A stretch of DNA of 64,000 bases from Atherix ibis (Eukaryota > Arthropoda > Insecta > Diptera > Athericidae): assembly GCA_958298945.1 (NCBI GenBank), contig OY282606.1:71039622-71103621 (forward strand). The letters run 5' to 3'. The stretch's first letter is position 1. Each line of letters opens with the position of its first letter. The notes under the pieces are model-generated. The model saw only the letters and a list, made by a program, of their open reading frames with translations, ran no database searches and was not told the origin of the DNA. Below, piece by piece: positions 36,562 to 47,333 of this stretch. Position numbers and translations under genes: made by a program.

Positions 36562-37884
36562 AGATTTATCAAAGCAAACGATAAGTCTTACCACTTATGA
36601 AAATTTTAGTCATCTTCGTTGCCATCTCCCATTCCCTCTTTCTAATCCTTTTTAAGAGAGTGAAACATTTTAAAATATTTTACATAAATCAACAAGGACG
36701 AAGTACATATATCTAAACTCATACCTAGAGTGCATTTTGCCTGTCGTTATTAAAAATTCTATCTTGGATATTCCGAAACATTTACGTATTTGTACATTGT
36801 CGGTAAAAAGTTTTTCATTACTTATTTTGTCGGTAGAATAATATACTTAAAAAAATAATTTTACTGAACTGCAAATTCTTATGCCATTTTGGCACAGCTT
36901 AAAAGGATATTAGCTATATTATAAGCTGGATTCGCAGTGCCACTAAATCAGTGTAGCACAAGTAATTTTTTCATTATTATTTTTGATGTTACGACGGATT
37001 AGAGCATGGCCTTAACACCATATTAGGCAACTGTGCTGACACTAGAGACATCATTTCTTATTATCTTAATCGCAACAACAACTCAAGCGACGTCTAGTGT
37101 AATAACGAATCCTTCTAGTGAAAGGGCTAGAAATAACCTTCCCTGTGTCGATAATTCAGGGAATCAAATATAATATTCTAAATATGCTAATTTTTCATAG
37201 GAAATCTAAACCACAAAACAAATAAATTTAATGAGTTTGATCCATAATTTTTTCTTATCGACTGAGCAATTCAAATTTGAAATGGAAATTTTTATGTTTT
37301 TTGTATAAAACAAAAATCGATTTAGGCATTTTTTCATATTTTATTATTAATCAAATAAACTTTTACTCAATAACTTCGAGCTGGATTAACTTTTATCAAC
37401 AAAAAAAAATACAATTTTTAATTTTGTTTAAATTATTTTTCATCCCAAAAAAATCTTCATTTTTAGTTCTGTCAGCCCTCGACAGCATTTTGAACAAAAG
37501 TTTACCAATATAGAATTTTTAATTTTATAGTAAACATTATTTTCTGCTGCAATAATTCTTACAAAATTGTCAAATACAAATTCAGTTGCCTCAACTCTAG
37601 CAACAGCATCTTCAATATATATTCAAGACGTTAACCTAAGTCTTCTTTGGAACCTAAGATTCTAAGATATTTATCTACCGGAATATATTCAAAATATTGT
37701 TTAGAATTGGCCTGTCCAGACAGAATGTAACATTAGTTTTTTTTTAAATATTATTTTTAGTTCCTTAACTAATTCTGTATTTAAATAAAGTTCTTATTTC
37801 CTAAAAGCTGTTTTTGGGGGTAGGGATTTTGAGTAAACAGAATAATTCTTTTAGTTAACGTAATATACCTTCTATTAGATATGA
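34922..37884. other. Unique AT-rich sequence
   Basis: No transposon protein or terminal repeat was recognised. It contains the second part of the speculative small gene (36468-36561). The 78-codon ORF at 37277-37513 looks like chance. Confidence 0.4.
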
Positions 37885-37935
37885 TACCACGGGTCGCCTA
37901 CGACCACAGGGATTCAGATATGCCAGCTGGCTAGA
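37885..37935 (-). mobile_element. 3' tip of the R1-clade family seen at 4.1-5.4 kb
   Basis: ACCACGGGTCGCCTACGACC and the next bases match the reverse complement of about 5362-5403 with only a few differences. Only the 3' terminus appears to be present, as expected for an extremely 5'-truncated copy or a broken one. Confidence 0.65.
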
Positions 37936-38196
37936 TAGATTTCCACCTTCATCTCCTCTTGATACATTGCATAAATTGCTTTTTCGTGAACCCTTTCCGT
38001 TTTCCTCTAATAGCAAGTGAACTCATCTATCTACTCTACCATTCTCGTCATCGAAAACGAACCCTCCTGTTCACTCTTTTATCTCCCCTTTTTCTCATGA
38101 GCCTCATTCTATTACCATCTACTGACAAGTGGCCTCAGTATACTAACTCTACCATTCTCTTTAAACAAAATCTGCTACTTGTTCAAAGCATGAAGC

Positions 38197-38224
38197 AATC
38201 AATCAATCCATCCATCCATCAATT
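38197..38224. repeat. Short ATCA/ATCC microsatellite
   Basis: CAATCAATCAATCCATCCAT and following bases form a 4-bp repeat just upstream of the R1-clade insertion. Confidence 0.7.
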
Positions 38225-38334
38225 CCTTTACGGTGAGTGCTCTGAACTAGTAGATCGCTCCCTTATTTTTAAGTCACACCTCTTGCGCTTCCATCTGGTT
38301 CCATCCCCTGAACCCAGCTACATCAACTATATGT

Positions 38335-39484
38335 ATAGCCGTGCTCACAGTCAGTAACCAGGTACTAAAACATAGCCACCATGTTTCAGCCAAAGGCTCC
38401 TCACCTCTTCCGGTCGCTACCCTACATCCGGTATCTAGGAGTGGTCTTGGATGCCAGACTCAACTACAAGGAGCACATCTCCAGCGTCAGCAGGAAGGCA
38501 TCAGCAGTACAGGGCGCACTTTCGCGGATAATGCCCAATATCGGAGGCCCCAGGCAAATCCGAAGGCGACTACTAGCAACTGTGGTTACCTCCGTCCTGC
38601 TATACGGAGCACCAGTGTGGGCAAAGTCGCTAGAGCTAACAACATACCGCAAGACAATGACATCAGTCCAGTGGCTCTCAGCGATCAGAGTGGCGTCAGC
38701 ATACCGAACGGTATCACACGATGTGGTCAACATCGTGGCATCATGCCCATCCATCGACATCCTGGCAGGAGAGCGGGAATGCCAACATCGTAGGAAGAAG
38801 GAAGAGCGGCGAAAGGTCCTCTGTGAAGAGGAGAGACCCGTGAGTCTTCGCCTCTGGCAAGAGAGATGGGACAACTCGACGAAGGGTCGGTGGACTCATT
38901 GGCTGATCCCACATGTTACCAAATGGGTCACTCGCCTGCATGGGGAAGTCGGGTATTACATCACCCAACTCTTGACTGGGCATGGATGCTTTCGGGCATA
39001 CTTGCACAGATTCAAGAGAACTGACTTCCCAAATTGTCATCATTGCCGCGATGTGATCGAAGACGCAGAACACGTGTTCTTCCAGTGCCCCCTCTACGAG
39101 GAGACGCGGGTGGAGCTGGAGAGAAATCTGGACCGTTAGTGGAGTGCATGCTGAAGAGCCAATCGGCTTGGAAAAGAATTGCAGAGTACGCGGAATCCAT
39201 TATCAAGGATCTCCACACAACGTACGAAAAATAGGCCGCGAGGCGTCATAACATCGGGACAGCAGTAGCATCAAACAAGAACGCCCCGGCGAAGAAGTAT
39301 TTACAAAGAGTGCCGCCGGGGAACCATCGTTCCGGGACCAAGATCAAAGGTGCAGGTTAGGTTTTGGCGAGGTAAAAATCCCGCATAACTCGCCTGGCAG
39401 GAAAAACTTCCAGGCGAGTACCTTATGAAGGTTTCCCCCTACACCTCATTAATCTAAACAGAAAAAAAAAAAAAAAAAAAAAAC
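38335..39484 (+). mobile_element. R1-clade non-LTR retrotransposon, 5' truncated, with poly(A) tail
   Basis: The copy contains the C-terminal third of ORF2, a GC-rich 3' UTR (39235-39460) and a pure A run (about 39462-39483). The UTR includes CCCCGGCG and GCCGCCGGGG, able to pair as a stem. The body is far richer in G and C than anything around it. It is a different family from the R1-like copy at 4.1 kb, judged by protein sequence. The 5' end is close to 38335, where the reading becomes noise. Target-site duplications were not identified. Confidence 0.88.
38381..39234 (+). pseudogene. R1-clade reverse transcriptase C-terminus with zinc knuckle
   Basis: 252 codons are open from 38381 to 39139. 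It starts with IRYLGVVLDARLNYKEHIS, then GGPRQIRRRLLATVVTSVLL and YGAPVWAKSL, the standard segment after the RT palm in R1/LOA-type elements. Near 39022-39095 it reads NCHHCRDVIEDAEHVFFQCP, the CX2CX8HX4C nucleic-acid-binding knuckle. At about 39130 a small deletion shifts the frame. The natural C-terminus (LVECMLKSQSAWKRIAEYAE to HTTYEK) continues in another frame and stops at 39234. Endonuclease and the YADD box are absent through truncation. Confidence 0.85.
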
Positions 39485-39589
39485 TTCTCACCTCTCTAAC
39501 CGAGCACAGTGTGTTTTAACATCGTGGGGCGCATAATCTTCGTGGTATTAGTTTTATTTAAATAGTACTTAGTCGGTACTCTCAGAACC

Positions 39590-39730
39590 ACAGTAAAGAG
39601 CTTTATAAATTCCACGCACTACTAGACTACTCCAGGATTGCAGGTTCGCCAAGCCCAGTAGCCACTTCTTGTATTGATCATTGTTTTACCGTTCTCTCAG
39701 AGAAGTCTGAGTAAACAGTACCGAACTATA
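39590..39730 (+). mobile_element. Endonuclease-domain fragment of a non-LTR retrotransposon
   Basis: One frame reads LYKFHALLDYSRIAGSPSPV then ATSCIDHCFTVL. This matches the layout T-R-I-x-G-x-S-S-x-S-CIDHIFT at the end of the APE-type endonuclease in Jockey/I/R1 elements. No other domain is joined to it. Confidence 0.45.
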
Positions 39731-39869
39731 CAGTTTAAGGAAATTTTATCCACTAAAATCCACCTTGCTTTTCTAAGAAATTAGGAAGCAGACTAACTTC
39801 AAGTCTATTGTACTATCTGAACCCAAAGCTGACCCTTTCTATCTTTCAAACGGCATTCATTACCTAATT

Positions 39870-40720
39870 ACTTTTTTTATAAATCACTTGCGCTAAAGAA
39901 ATTATGCATATCCTCAAAATGAAAAGTATTAAGTGGGACAAAGCTGGAGATGTCGGTGCACTTTGCTCTTAAATAGGTGTTGAATGTAATGATTTGGGAA
40001 AATCGAGTGAGGCAGATCATTCCACATTCAGATTGAATGGTTAAAAAAGTAATTTCTATATCTTGCAGTATATCCGAAAAGCGTTTTGAGGAGGCCATCG
40101 TCGATACCATATGCACGCATTTTCGACAAAAGAGTCTGATGCCACACTCTATCAAATACCTTTGAAATATCAAGGGCATTAATCCTACACTCTCCAAAGA
40201 AATGGAGAGTATGGTTCCACGTTTCGGTTAAATATGCCATCAAATCACGGGTCGATCTATTATTGACAGTCAATGGGAAGTTTTCTTGACAGTCAATGGG
40301 AAGTTTTCTTGTTTTAAAATAGAAAGAAGGGATATTAGTGCAATGGGTGGGTAATTGGAGAGGGAAGATCACTCGTCTGTCTTGGGTATTAGTTAAATGA
40401 ATGCTGTTTTCTATCTTTGCGGACAAATTCCAGAAGAAAAGGATTTTGCCAATTCAGAAGAACAAATCTTCAGAACTAGGGGGAATATATCATATGAACC
40501 AGTGAAATTATGTATATCAAGAACTCCAATGTAAGGAACAAGTCCAAGGTGTTAGTATTATGACTGTCAATGACAGAAATTCGTGTTGACTCAATTACAA
40601 GCTGAGTTAAGTTCGGTACAGAATAGTGAAGCCAACCAGAATTGTGTACATTAAAATCGGCCGTAATAACGATTTCAGTGCGAGGTTAAGTGGATAGTTC
40701 TCCTCAAAGGATGGTGAAAA
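39870..40720 (-). mobile_element. Non-LTR retrotransposon remnant (endonuclease joined to RT by deletion)
   Basis: On the minus strand from about 40700 it reads RTEIVITADFNVHNSGWLHY and DSHNTNTLDLFLT, the GDFN/NTLDLFLT core of an APE endonuclease. It then moves through a linker into NRSTRDLMAYLTETWNHTLH and ALDISKVFDRVWHQTLLSKM then RAYGIDDG, the RT block of the CR1/Nimb-like family common in insects and nematodes. The sequence between endonuclease and RT fingers is missing, and later RT blocks (YADD) are absent or out of frame (39877-40197). A 2 x 23 bp tandem duplication at 40263 lies in the RT part. Confidence 0.75.
40263..40308. repeat. Tandem duplication, 2 x 23 bp
   Basis: The unit beginning TTGACAGTCAATGGGAAGTT occurs twice in perfect tandem inside the minus-strand RT remnant. 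Confidence 0.95.
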
Positions 40721-41202
40721 AAAAAATTAATCAGTTGCAGTATAACTGCTACAGAAGCAAAAGTACTTATAAATTTCAATTTTATTTCAATTTTAGTGTC
40801 AGATTTTTTAAAAATTAAACCGTCACAATATTAAAATGGAAGTGAATAATAGGAATTATTTGGAAAAGGAAAATATCTGATGGTTCTGCAATACGAATAA
40901 TTGACAGAAAATTCGGCTCTGGAATACGTTTATGTATTTATTTCGGATTTGTCAAAATGATGGGAGTTATGTTAAATTGTGCAAAAAAAAGAATCTATGG
41001 TAATAAAATTACAATTTAATTTATTTTAGAAAATAAAACCAAAATTTAAAAATCAAAGTTTGAAGAGATGATGGCGCAAGAAAATCCAAATTCTTTTGCT
41101 AACAAATTTAGTATCCAAAAAGCGCAAATCAAATACTTGGAGAACAAGATTACTATTAATTATTTTATTTTTTAATTTAGAAAATAATAACACTGTATCT
41201 GC

Positions 41203-41745
41203 AAGTGCGTGAAGAAACGGAAGACTTTCGAAAACAGCCTGTATAAGCTCTTACGTCAAATGAATGTAAAATTTACGTCAAATGGCGTGTTTCTTGACAT
41301 TTCGCATGCTTTCGACTGTGTATTGCACCCTGGAATGCTTTGGAAGTTGCAGCGAGTCCTACCCTCGGGTTATTTCCACATCCTTAAATCTTATCTCTCA
41401 GACCGATATTTTCAGATAGCTGACAATATTGAGTACTCTGACATTTATCCAATTTCCGCCGGTGTCCCTCAAGGAAGTATCCTAGGTCCTATCCTTTATG
41501 ACATTTATACCCATAACATTCCTTGTCACAACATCCTAACCGCAACATATGCTGACGATACAGCCATCCTGACACATCACAAAGATCCTTCCACAGCCAT
41601 TAGTATCCTACAGAACCATAAAATTACACACATCGATGGGTGTTTTCCTCCACATGCCTTTGTATATTTCCTTAAAAGATCTGCTTGTTACTAGCATAAG
41701 TAGTTGTAGATAACATTTAAAATAAAAAATTAAAAAAAATAAAAA
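41203..41745 (+). mobile_element. Jockey-clade element, internal-deletion derivative
   Basis: 161 codons are open. The RT core reads GVFLDISHAFDCVLHPGMLW, ILKSYLSDRYFQIADNIEYS, SAGVPQGSILGPILYDIYTH and TATYADDTAILTHH, all conserved, with intact Asp pairs. Shortly after YADD the sequence jumps to GATGGGTGTTTTCC (41636), which corresponds to the 3' UTR start GATGGGTGTTTAATCC at 13138 of the Jockey copy at 11.5-13.2 kb. The thumb and C-terminus are therefore deleted. The A-rich tail follows near 41720-41745. This is the best conserved RT palm in the window. Confidence 0.88.
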
Positions 41746-41773
41746 AATGAATGTAAAATACAATTTTAGAAAT

Positions 41774-41968
41774 GCACAATTATTATAAGAAAAATGGATT
41801 CAACAATTTTTTATCCAGAAAATGTAAGCTTGAGACTGCTACTATTCCGTATCTCTTATAACCTCTTATTCATTTATGACATCTTATTTTAACAACGCAC
41901 AATAACTATATAAAAAAATAGACGAACAAATTTTCTTAGATAATGTAGGCCTGAGAGCACTACTAAAT
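41774..41968. repeat. Degenerate tandem repeat, period about 123 bp
   Basis: A segment from GCACAATTATTATA to TGTAAGCTTGAGACTGCTAC (about 41774-41851) recurs as GCACAATAACTATA to TGTAGGCCTGAGAGCACTAC (about 41897-41968) at roughly 75-80 percent by eye. Confidence 0.6.
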
Positions 41969-43425
41969 ATACTCACACACATAGCATTCGTTATCACTTC
42001 GAACTTAAAATACTTAAACGAGATTGTCCAAACTACTGGTAATTTAATCACAAATTAGTTTGATATGCTATTATTGTGGTGACTTAACCATAAACTTTTT
42101 TTTTTAAATGCAACATCAACAGAATTGAAAACATTAAATTGCATAGTCGTACATAAAAATAACGATTAAATTCAGTTGATGTCTAATCGATAGCTTAGCG
42201 AGGTTGATGCATATTTTCTGAAAATTCTACTTATCCTAATGAAAATGAATGGATTTGAACCGAAGTAGAAACCGATATCCTTCCGCTAGGCACAAATATG
42301 TTAATTACAGACTCATTTTCTTGAGGGTTCATTTTACTACACTCTACTCGCCTCATAGAATCTGTTGCGATTTGGTACGAATTCCAAATGAATTGTCGTC
42401 TGTACTCGTACATTAAAGTTAAGCCATATCTTTGTATTGATATCGCAAAAATGGTCGTCTTTAAACGGTAATTGTAAATTTTTTAAAATCGATTTAATGG
42501 AAGAACGAAGATGAAGGAATCGAAGGGTAAACAGTTACATATAAGTGGGTCGATTTTGTCGACGATAATGATGATCCTCATTATTTCCATATCAAACCAA
42601 ACCGTTTTCAAAGTTATCAGAAAATGAGTTGAAAGTTCCTAGAGCCATCTTGGTAGGGCATCATCGACCATGTGTACATTAGCTCTTGTGTAATCTGTTT
42701 GCAAAAAAGGACCGTACAAGGATATTGCCTGTATGCTGATTATTGATAAAAACTTTCCTTTTTGCCATTCTTCTGCTCGTTTTTCATCATTGATATAAGC
42801 AGTATTAGCCCATAAACGACAAAGACTCATATTGTCATGCAACAAACCATGTCCTTAACATTTTACACTAATCGACACAAGTGGAGGATACATACTTCTG
42901 TGGCTCATCCGATTCATTTACTCTCGACATTACAGCAATTCCCGACGATTAGCCTTTCTTCTGTTCCATTTTATTACTTCCTGCTTGCACAGACAGTACG
43001 AGGACTTTTGGTCATCGTTTAGCCAATTGTTTCGAAACATGTGTTCAGAATTATTTTATTATATCGTTGAGCACACATCGAATTAAGCCTTTTTGCATTT
43101 TCCCCCATTTAACAGTTCTGACCACTTGATAAACAGACAAAACCATGCTTTTTTTTAATTCGTTTAATGCTAACATATTCACAAAGGAGTAATATTATCA
43201 TGTACACTCGTACGTAAATGATTTAGTGATAACTTTCAGATTTTTATATTATAATAGTATTTTTTTATTCAAAAACCCCTGATAAAAATACAAAATTTTG
43301 TGATTTTTTTGTGTTTTTTATTAAAAGAAATTATTTAAAAAAAGCATTTAGTGGATTGAAAATATATTTTCTTCTAAGACAGGACATCTTGTCTAGAACA
43401 TTCAATTAACATATAAGAATACATA
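41969..43425. other. Unique sequence, partly less AT-rich
   Basis: 42230-43030 is more complex than its flanks but shows no family, no clean exon pair and no terminal repeats. ORFs of 60-68 codons occur on both strands. Confidence 0.4.
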
Positions 43426-44306
43426 GTTGGGTTTTCCAAAAAGAGTGATATGATTTCTTTTCAAAAAAAAAACACACTAATTGTTAAGAAAATTCAAATG
43501 TTTTTTATTTAATGTGAAGTACAATCGATACAATTAAGTTCTGAATAAAACGTCATTCAAATGGCCTCCACTACTTCTTTTGCAGGAACGAATTCGATGA
43601 ACACAATTTTCGAGCACTTTTTCCACTAAATCAAGTCGTATGTCATGAATAGCACGTTCAATATTGACTTCTAAAGCTTGAAGAGAGTCTGGTTTATTGC
43701 TAAAGACCAATGACTTCAAATAACCCCTCAAGAAATAGTTAAATGGTGTTAAATCACAACTTCTTGGGGGCCATTCAATGTCACAATTTCTTAAATAATC
43801 AAATCTCCAAACTTTTCTCGCAATAATTCGGTTGTTGCACGTGCTGTGTGGCATGTAGTCCCATCTTATTGGAACCTGATGTTGTCAGGATCAACTTCTT
43901 CGAATTTCGGCCATAAGAAGTTGCTTATCATCGATCTGTACTGCTCTCCATTGACCGATGCTTCATTTCGAAAGAAGTACGGACCGATGATTCCACCAGA
44001 CCAAAAACCACACCAAACTTATGTGAATGTAATGGGTGTTCATGAATAATTTGTGGATTTTCTTCGCACCAGAATCGACAGTTTTGTTTTTTTACCGTAC
44101 CACTCAGATGAAAGTGAGCGCACGAAAAGTTGCAATTGGAGAACGATTATTTTGATAATAAAATTGAATAATTTGTAAACGTTGTTCTTGCGTATATCTC
44201 TTCATGATAAAATTGTAAACATTACAAAAAATGACAGACCATTACATATTACAAATGGCCGAAACGTCACTTAGAAATCATATCACTCTTATTGGAAAAC
44301 CCTATC
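43426..44306 (-). mobile_element. rosa-type mariner, internal-deletion derivative
   Basis: Terminal repeats GTTGGGTTTTCCAAAAAGAG and the inverse (GATAGGGTTTTCCAATAAGA) flank the copy, each next to TA. From the right, the transposase start reads MKRYTQEQRLQIIQFYYQNN then RSPIATFRAL (44205 downward). A deletion jumps to the catalytic half: FGLVESSVRTFF, VNGEQYRSMISNFLWPKF, DGTTCHTARATTELLREKFG, then WPPRSCDLTPFNYFL and GYLKSLVFSNKPDSLQALEV to RSSGGHLNDVLF. This is the layout of the rosa/DD41D lineage of Tc1/mariner. About one third of a full element is missing, and frameshifts occur at 43854 and beyond. Confidence 0.9.
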
Positions 44307-45010
44307 TATTTCGAACAAAAATCCACTAAGCGAGTCACCATAGCAGGACATTTGGTAAAGAACATCCAAAAAAAAAGATACTCAAAATTTTTAGCCCTTA
44401 TAAAATTCGTCAAAAATTCCGTATTATTCTTATTTTTAAAAACCACTCATTTTCTTCATCAAAGGCAGATTGTATTTTGATGCCTTAATCCATTTTATAA
44501 AGATTTTTTGATATATTTGGGAATGAATAAGTAATTAAAGACACCTGTAAAAATAGACTTTTTTCAATTTTTTTTGATTATACATTTTTATGAATTTAAT
44601 GGTATTCTATTATACAGGAGTAGTTTCATCAATTAGGCTTGGTTGACCACTAGTTTAACTGGAAAAGTTTCACCAGATAAACAAGTGGTCAACCGATCCC
44701 AATTTATGAAAAAAAATCTAGTTTCTGAGTACTTTTATTATTCAGACTGGCTCAATATTATCCGAGTTTTTAATAAACCCTTTCTACTTGACAAATAATA
44801 ATTTAGCTTCTTAGACTTTTATTAAAATTTTTTATTGGACTGAACTAACATAGTCCGAGTCTTCTTACCTTGTAATCGGTTGTATAATAACTAAAGAGGG
44901 GAAATCAAAAATTGATTGCACTTATATAGTATTTAATTAATGAAATCTAAATATGTTATGTTTCTTCAAAATTTTGGTCTAACAAAGAAAATATTATAAA
45001 TTTTTAGAAC
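44307..45010. other. AT-rich spacer
   Basis: Nothing recognised. Contains the inexact inverted pair TGGTTGACCACTAGTTTAAC and AACAAGTGGTCAACCGAT (about 44640-44697), possibly a small MITE remnant. Confidence 0.35.
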
Positions 45011-45019
45011 AAATAACAA

Positions 45020-45400
45020 AAAATTTCAATTTGAACAAAAATGTACTTCTCGAATGAGGCGCCATCTGTGTAAGAATCGAGCAAATTTGTCATTCCGCAA
45101 ATTTGTCAACAAATCCGTTTCGCCAAATTTGCGGGTAAACAGGCTTTTACTATACAAAATGTTCATTATCTTCCAGGAGCGTATAATGTCAAAAATCTTA
45201 AAATTCAAGCCGTCATTATTATCGAGATGACTACAGTACAATATCCTGTCTACGTTTTTTACGAAAAAGTAATCCAGACGTCCTAGCCGCTTATTAAAAA
45301 AAACTTCCCATTCAATGTCGTCACCAACTAAAATTTTGATTCAACGCTGTTGCTATATCGAAGATGGAATTTATATAGTCATCTATGCTTAACAAAAGTC
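45020..45400 (-). mobile_element. Possible Copia-type gag fragment
   Basis: On the minus strand the readable chain SIDDYINSIFDIATALNQNF (about 45388-45329) shifts frame into LVGDDIEWEVFF and LGRLDYFFVKNVDRILY, and continues open to a stop near 45021. The order S-x-x-x-YI-x-x-I-x-x-x-A-x-x-L then DDE/I then L-x-x-L resembles the gag of insect Copia elements. The match is by pattern only. It could also be an unrelated exon with acceptor CAAAATTTTAG. Confidence 0.3.
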
Positions 45401-45566
45401 TTATTATATAGATTTTCTGAAGTAGAGACCTACTATTCAACATAGGAGCACAATAGCCTTTGAAAATAAATTTTAACCAAATAAAATGGTAACTAGTCTT
45501 TTTTATAAATATGGTTAGGAAATTAAAAAAAAAAATATGATGAAACAGAAATTTAACATACGTGTA

Positions 45567-46850
45567 TAAGGTGTAGTAAGAAGTAATCCATTATTTTGCC
45601 AATAGATGGCTTAAGGAGTCTGTATCTCCCGTTGTAAAAGTGCGATCGGGTTGCACTAGATGGCGTTAGAAAGATAAGATTTCGTACTAAAAAAGCTTCT
45701 GATACAGTTTTGTGATGACTCAGTATTTTTTTAGCACGCGTCAAAGATGGACACCAACAAAGAGAAAATACGCTATACTTAACAGTTTTTCTTTGATAAA
45801 GGCGAAAACGCAAGCCAGGCAGCTGAAAATGTGAACAGTGTTTATGGTCCTGATACTGTAACAGCCAATCACGCGCAATTTTGGTTTCGTCGATTCCGTT
45901 CCGGTAATTTTGATGTCAAAGATGCAGCACGCTCTGGAAGGCCAATTGTCGAAAATGTCGATAAAATAATGGAAATCGTCGAGTCCGACCGTCACGTAAG
46001 CACTGTTTCGATTGCCCAGGAGCTAAACATTGCACAAAAAACCGTTTGGAACCACTTAAATAAGGCTGGATAAAAAAAGAAGCTCGATGCATGAGTGCCA
46101 CACGAGTTATCGCAAAAAAACCTCATGGACCGAATTTCCATCTGCGAACCGCAGCTGAATCGCAACAATATCGATCCATTTCTGAAGCGGATGGTTACTG
46201 GTGATGAAAAGTGGGTCACTTAAGACAACGTCAAGCGACAACGGTCGTGGTCAAATCGCGGTCACCCGGCGCAAACGGTGGTCAAGCCAGGATTGACAGC
46301 CAGGAAGGTTTTGCTGTGTGTTTGGTGGGACTGGCAGGGAATCATCTACTATGAGCTGCTCCCCTACGGCCGAACTCTTGATTCGGACCTATACTGTCAA
46401 CAATTGGACCGTCTGAAAGAAGCAATCGCCCAGAAGCGGCCAGCTTTGGCCAATAGGAGAGGAATTGTGTTCCATCAGGACAACGCCAGGCCGCATACAT
46501 CGATAGTGACTCGCTAGAAGTTCCGGGACCTTGGTTGGGATGTTCTTATGCATCCACCTTATAGTCCGGATCTGGCACCAAGTGATTACTACCTCTTCCT
46601 GTCTATGACGAATGATTTTGCAGGTGAAAAATTCGCCTCAAGAGAAGATTTTGAAAATCGACTGTCCCAGTTTTTTGCCAATAGGGACGAGGGTTTCTAT
46701 GAGAGAGGCATTATGAAATTACCTCCAAAATGGCAACAAGTTATCGAACAAAATGGTGCATATTTGACCCAAATCGTATCATTCTATCTATGCTAAATAA
46801 AACCTTCAATTTAATGCAAAAATAATGGATTTCTTTTTACTAAACCTTAT
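45567..46850 (+). mobile_element. Mariner element, nearly full length, with both ends
   Basis: Inverted ends AAGGTGTAGTAAGAAGTAAT (left) and the inverse of AAGGTTTAGTAAAAAGAAAT (right) are each preceded by TATA or followed by TATA, consistent with TA target duplication. The total is about 1.28 kb, the normal mariner size. It carries a single transposase reading frame broken by a few stops and one central deletion. It is the best preserved DNA transposon in the window. Confidence 0.93.
45747..46796 (+). pseudogene. Mariner transposase (DD34D type), broken
   Basis: ATG at 45747 (DTNKEKIRYT, then a stop). The N-terminal paired HTH reads GENASQAAENVNSVYGPDTV, FWFRRFRSGNFDVKDAARSG and VSIAQELNIAQKTVWNHLNK. 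It is followed by the VPHEL linker, which is truncated by a deletion of the segment before the catalytic domain. The catalytic Asp residues are visible in VTGDEKWVT (about 46200), FHQDNARPHTS (about 46472) and YSPDLAPSDYYLF (about 46560), the last reading D rather than E as in mariner. The C-terminus is PKWQQVIEQNGAYLTQIVSF, stop 46794-46796. Stops at about 45781, 46072, 46221 and 46515 block function. Confidence 0.92.
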
Positions 46851-47333
46851 ATAAAAAGTATTAAATTTTTAGCGAAGACACTAAACCAGAGCCATTACAG
46901 CATAGTTTATAATAGGGCTAAGTTGGCTATTTGCTTACTGATGAGAGTCGTAAAAATTTTAACAATAAGCTGAGGCAATTTCTAGCTTAGAATTAAAATG
47001 TGCAGCATTTTTTTTTATTTAGAATTTAATAAGAAATATTTTTGTTTTATATTTTTATTAAAAATGGACTATTTATATTTTTTATGCAACTTATGAATAC
47101 GTATAATTTGTTTCAGATAAGTGCACGAAAAGATTGTTGAAAGCTCATTAGTGCCCTCTCCAAAGGTTCGGTTATCCCAAAACTAATAAAGTACTTTCCG
47201 ACATATTAGCTGTACTTGAGCATCAATCACGAATATAAGAGAAAAGTTTCAACAAACTAATTTTAGTTCGGATTAATTTATTTCCAGCGTCAATATTTTT
47301 AATATTTTTTTTCAAATTCCTAATTTAAGCTAT
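46851..47333. other. Spacer between mariner and Harbinger-like element
   Basis: AT-rich sequence with no recognised feature. Confidence 0.45.

Noticed and set aside
38464..39073. Minus-strand ORFs of 110-136 codons
   Set aside because: They are antisense readings of the GC-rich R1-clade RT.
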